The notes under the pieces: model-generated
Seen by the model: the letters and a program-made list of their open reading frames with translations, nothing else
Databases searched by the model: none
What the model was told of the DNA's origin: nothing
Part shown: positions 63,000 to 64,000 of the stretch, one piece after another
How the letters are laid out: each line of letters opens with the position of its first letter
How positions within the stretch are numbered: position 1 is the first letter of the stretch
NCBI RefSeq assembly: GCF_024721155.1
Contig: NZ_JAHVAP010000004.1
Span: 1 to 64,000 of the forward strand
From: Mucilaginibacter phenanthrenivorans
GTDB taxonomy: Bacteria > Bacteroidota > Bacteroidia > Sphingobacteriales > Sphingobacteriaceae
Reading direction: 5' to 3'
DNA length: 64,000 nucleotides
Program-made: the position numbers and the translations under genes

Positions 63000-63025
63000 A
63001 TAGCCGGTCTCTCAACTCCGGCTAT
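63000..63025 (-). terminator. Probable minus-strand terminator
   Basis: ATAGCCGG (63000-63007) pairs perfectly with CCGGCTAT (63018-63025). On the minus strand the stem is followed by TTTCTTTTT. It would end transcripts coming from the partial DUF885 gene or from something in the gap between. Confidence 0.6.
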
Positions 63026-63654
63026 CTTCAATTAGCATTATCATTAAATTTTCACTCGATGTTTTATACGTGAGGGAAATGGTATTGGTTTCATGGAAAT
63101 AAAAAACTCCTGCCGTTTTAAAGCAAGAGTTATATTGTGGTATTTTACCACGGCAAATAAAATATAATCGCCTGTGCTATTAGTTAGTACAGGGTTTTAT
63201 GTTTTATCATGGAGATGCTTGTCTTTATGATAAAAAATAAGGGAATTGCTTGTATAGCTATACCGATTATTGCATATATGTTCATGATAACGCGGGTTTG
63301 AGAGTGAATGGAAAATGTATAATAACCTATAAAACGATTATTGCAAAAATCATACCCATTAGGTTGAAAGTGCCCTGGTGTAATTGGTTGGAATGTTTAA
63401 TTTTTGGTGGGGAAATCCCCGAAAGGAACGTGTAGAATTTTGTGTAATTTTTTCCACAAAACGGGGAATTTTATACCCTATTTATTGAAGAATAATATCG
63501 TGCCGTTTTGTAAGGTTATCAACACTTGTGTGTAAAAACAAGGCTTTTCGCTATTTTCTATCGCAATATACGAATAATTAACTGTTTGTTAAAAAATGCA
63601 GTAAATTAATTTTAACGATATGTTATTACTATTTTGCAATAGTTGTTCCATTCT
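63026..63654. other. 629-base region without a recognised gene
   Basis: AT-rich, with small hairpins: GTGGTATTTTACCAC at 63137-63151, an imperfect CTGTGCTA/TAGTACAG pair near 63171-63192, and ACAAAACGG (63456-63464) facing CCGTTTTGT (63503-63511). Near the last lie TTTTCCACA and TTATCAACA, one mismatch each from DnaA boxes. A possible 61-codon plus-strand frame at 63250 has no protein-like features. A small RNA cannot be excluded. Confidence 0.5.
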
Positions 63655-63775
63655 TAGTAGTTGGCAGTCGATAGTGAGCAGTTGGCAGTTGAAATAATAT
63701 AAATAAACCGGCCCATCACTGCAGTTTGTTTAAAACCATTGTGTAACTGCGTACTGCAAACTGCCTACTGCCCGC
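63655..63775. repeat. Palindromic 'GGCAGT' repeat after the partial DUF885 gene
   Basis: TAGTTGGCAGTCGATAGTG and GCAGTTGGCAGTTG on the left face ACTGCGTACTGC and AACTGCCTACTGCC on the right. The right edge encodes the last residues and TAG stop of the DUF885 gene. Confidence 0.68.
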
Positions 63776-64000
63776 TATTGCCGCTGCCTCCCCCGGTCTT
63801 CACCGTCATCATTGCTTCTTTAATGTACCTTACGGGTGTGCTGCCATAGCTTAAAAACTTCTCGTTAAATTCCTTTAACTTATACTTATCACCAAGTTTC
63901 TTTTTATAAGCCTCACGCAGATCCATTATTTCCCTGTAGCCTGTATAATAACTATCCAGTTGTACGCTGCTTACACTAACGCGTTTCCATTTGCCTTCGG
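63765..64000 (-). CDS. Second DUF885-family protein (C-terminal part; 5' end outside window)
   Basis: The minus-strand frame is open to the window edge and encodes 77 visible residues. SVQLDSYYTGYREIMDLREAYKKKLGDKY and FNEKFLSYGSTPVRYIKEAMM match the C-terminal block of DUF885 proteins; compare the block SYFYGFTKMIALRKDTEKALG in the copy at 29471-31246. The last residues, GGGSGNSGQ, are low-complexity and come partly from a palindromic repeat that also supplies the stop. The catalytic HExxPGH region lies outside the window. Confidence 0.85.
   Translation of the reverse strand, partial: EGKWKRVSVSSVQLDSYYTGYREIMDLREAYKKKLGDKYKLKEFNEKFLSYGSTPVRYIKEAMMTVKTGGGSGNSGQ

Noticed and set aside
63456..63530. 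Replication origin
   Set aside because: Only two near-consensus DnaA boxes and no dnaA, dnaN or other origin-linked gene nearby.

Overview
The window looks like a chromosome segment from a Bacteroidota bacterium of the family Sphingobacteriaceae, most like Mucilaginibacter or Pedobacter. This rests on protein resemblance and layout, not on a search. The signs are: a division/cell-wall (dcw) cluster that lacks ddl and murF; promoters of the Bacteroidota type (TTG, about 20 bases, TAnnTTTG) with very few Shine-Dalgarno sites; DUF5686, DUF4846, DUF885 and YXWGXW proteins; IcmF; and many palindromic intergenic repeats. No rRNA, tRNA, CRISPR array, transposase or prophage gene was seen.

Layout. 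1-2101: FKBP-type isomerase lipoproteins and a small secreted DUF5648-like protein. 2284-10103: a PhyH-type dioxygenase, then a long minus-strand series (photolyase coupled to a TIGR01777 epimerase, Dabb protein, LRR protein, a conserved hypothetical protein, ABC1 kinase, HAD phosphatase, TetR-like regulator). 10207-11420: an AT-rich RES/Xre toxin-antitoxin pair whose antitoxin carries an N-terminal NRPS-type carrier domain. 11629-17766: DASH cryptochrome and the sucA-sucB genes of the 2-oxoglutarate dehydrogenase complex. 17943-34734: accessory and envelope genes, including a GT39 glycosyltransferase, a TPR protein, the fused mutase IcmF, a zeta-type toxin with a small partner, DUF885 and M15 peptidases and a thioredoxin-like protein. 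34924-51544: the dcw cluster mraZ-rsmH-ftsL-ftsI-murE-[four-helix-bundle gene]-mraY-murD-ftsW-murG-murC-ftsQ-ftsA-ftsZ. 51862-64000: an alpha-oxoamine synthase, a GH125 mannosidase, a histone H1-like protein, dapA, a DUF5686 protein, ligA and small envelope proteins, ending in a second, partial DUF885 gene.

How the genes work together. The dcw genes make and export lipid II (MurE, MraY, MurD, MurG, MurC, FtsW) and build the septum (FtsL, FtsI, FtsQ, FtsA, FtsZ). DapA, 4 kb downstream, supplies the diaminopimelate that MurE probably adds. SucA and SucB form two parts of one TCA-cycle complex.

Most notable. (1) The carrier-protein/Xre antitoxin fusion paired with a RES toxin. (2) C/G-rich palindromic units between mraY, murD, ftsW and murG that provide the start codon and first codons of MurD and MurG and encode a 23-residue leader overlapping ftsW. 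(3) A four-helix-bundle (S23/IVS family) gene flanked by repeat arms inside the dcw cluster. (4) A 78-base palindrome inserted in frame inside IcmF. Together, (2) to (4) suggest that palindromic repeats in this genome have repeatedly become part of coding sequences.
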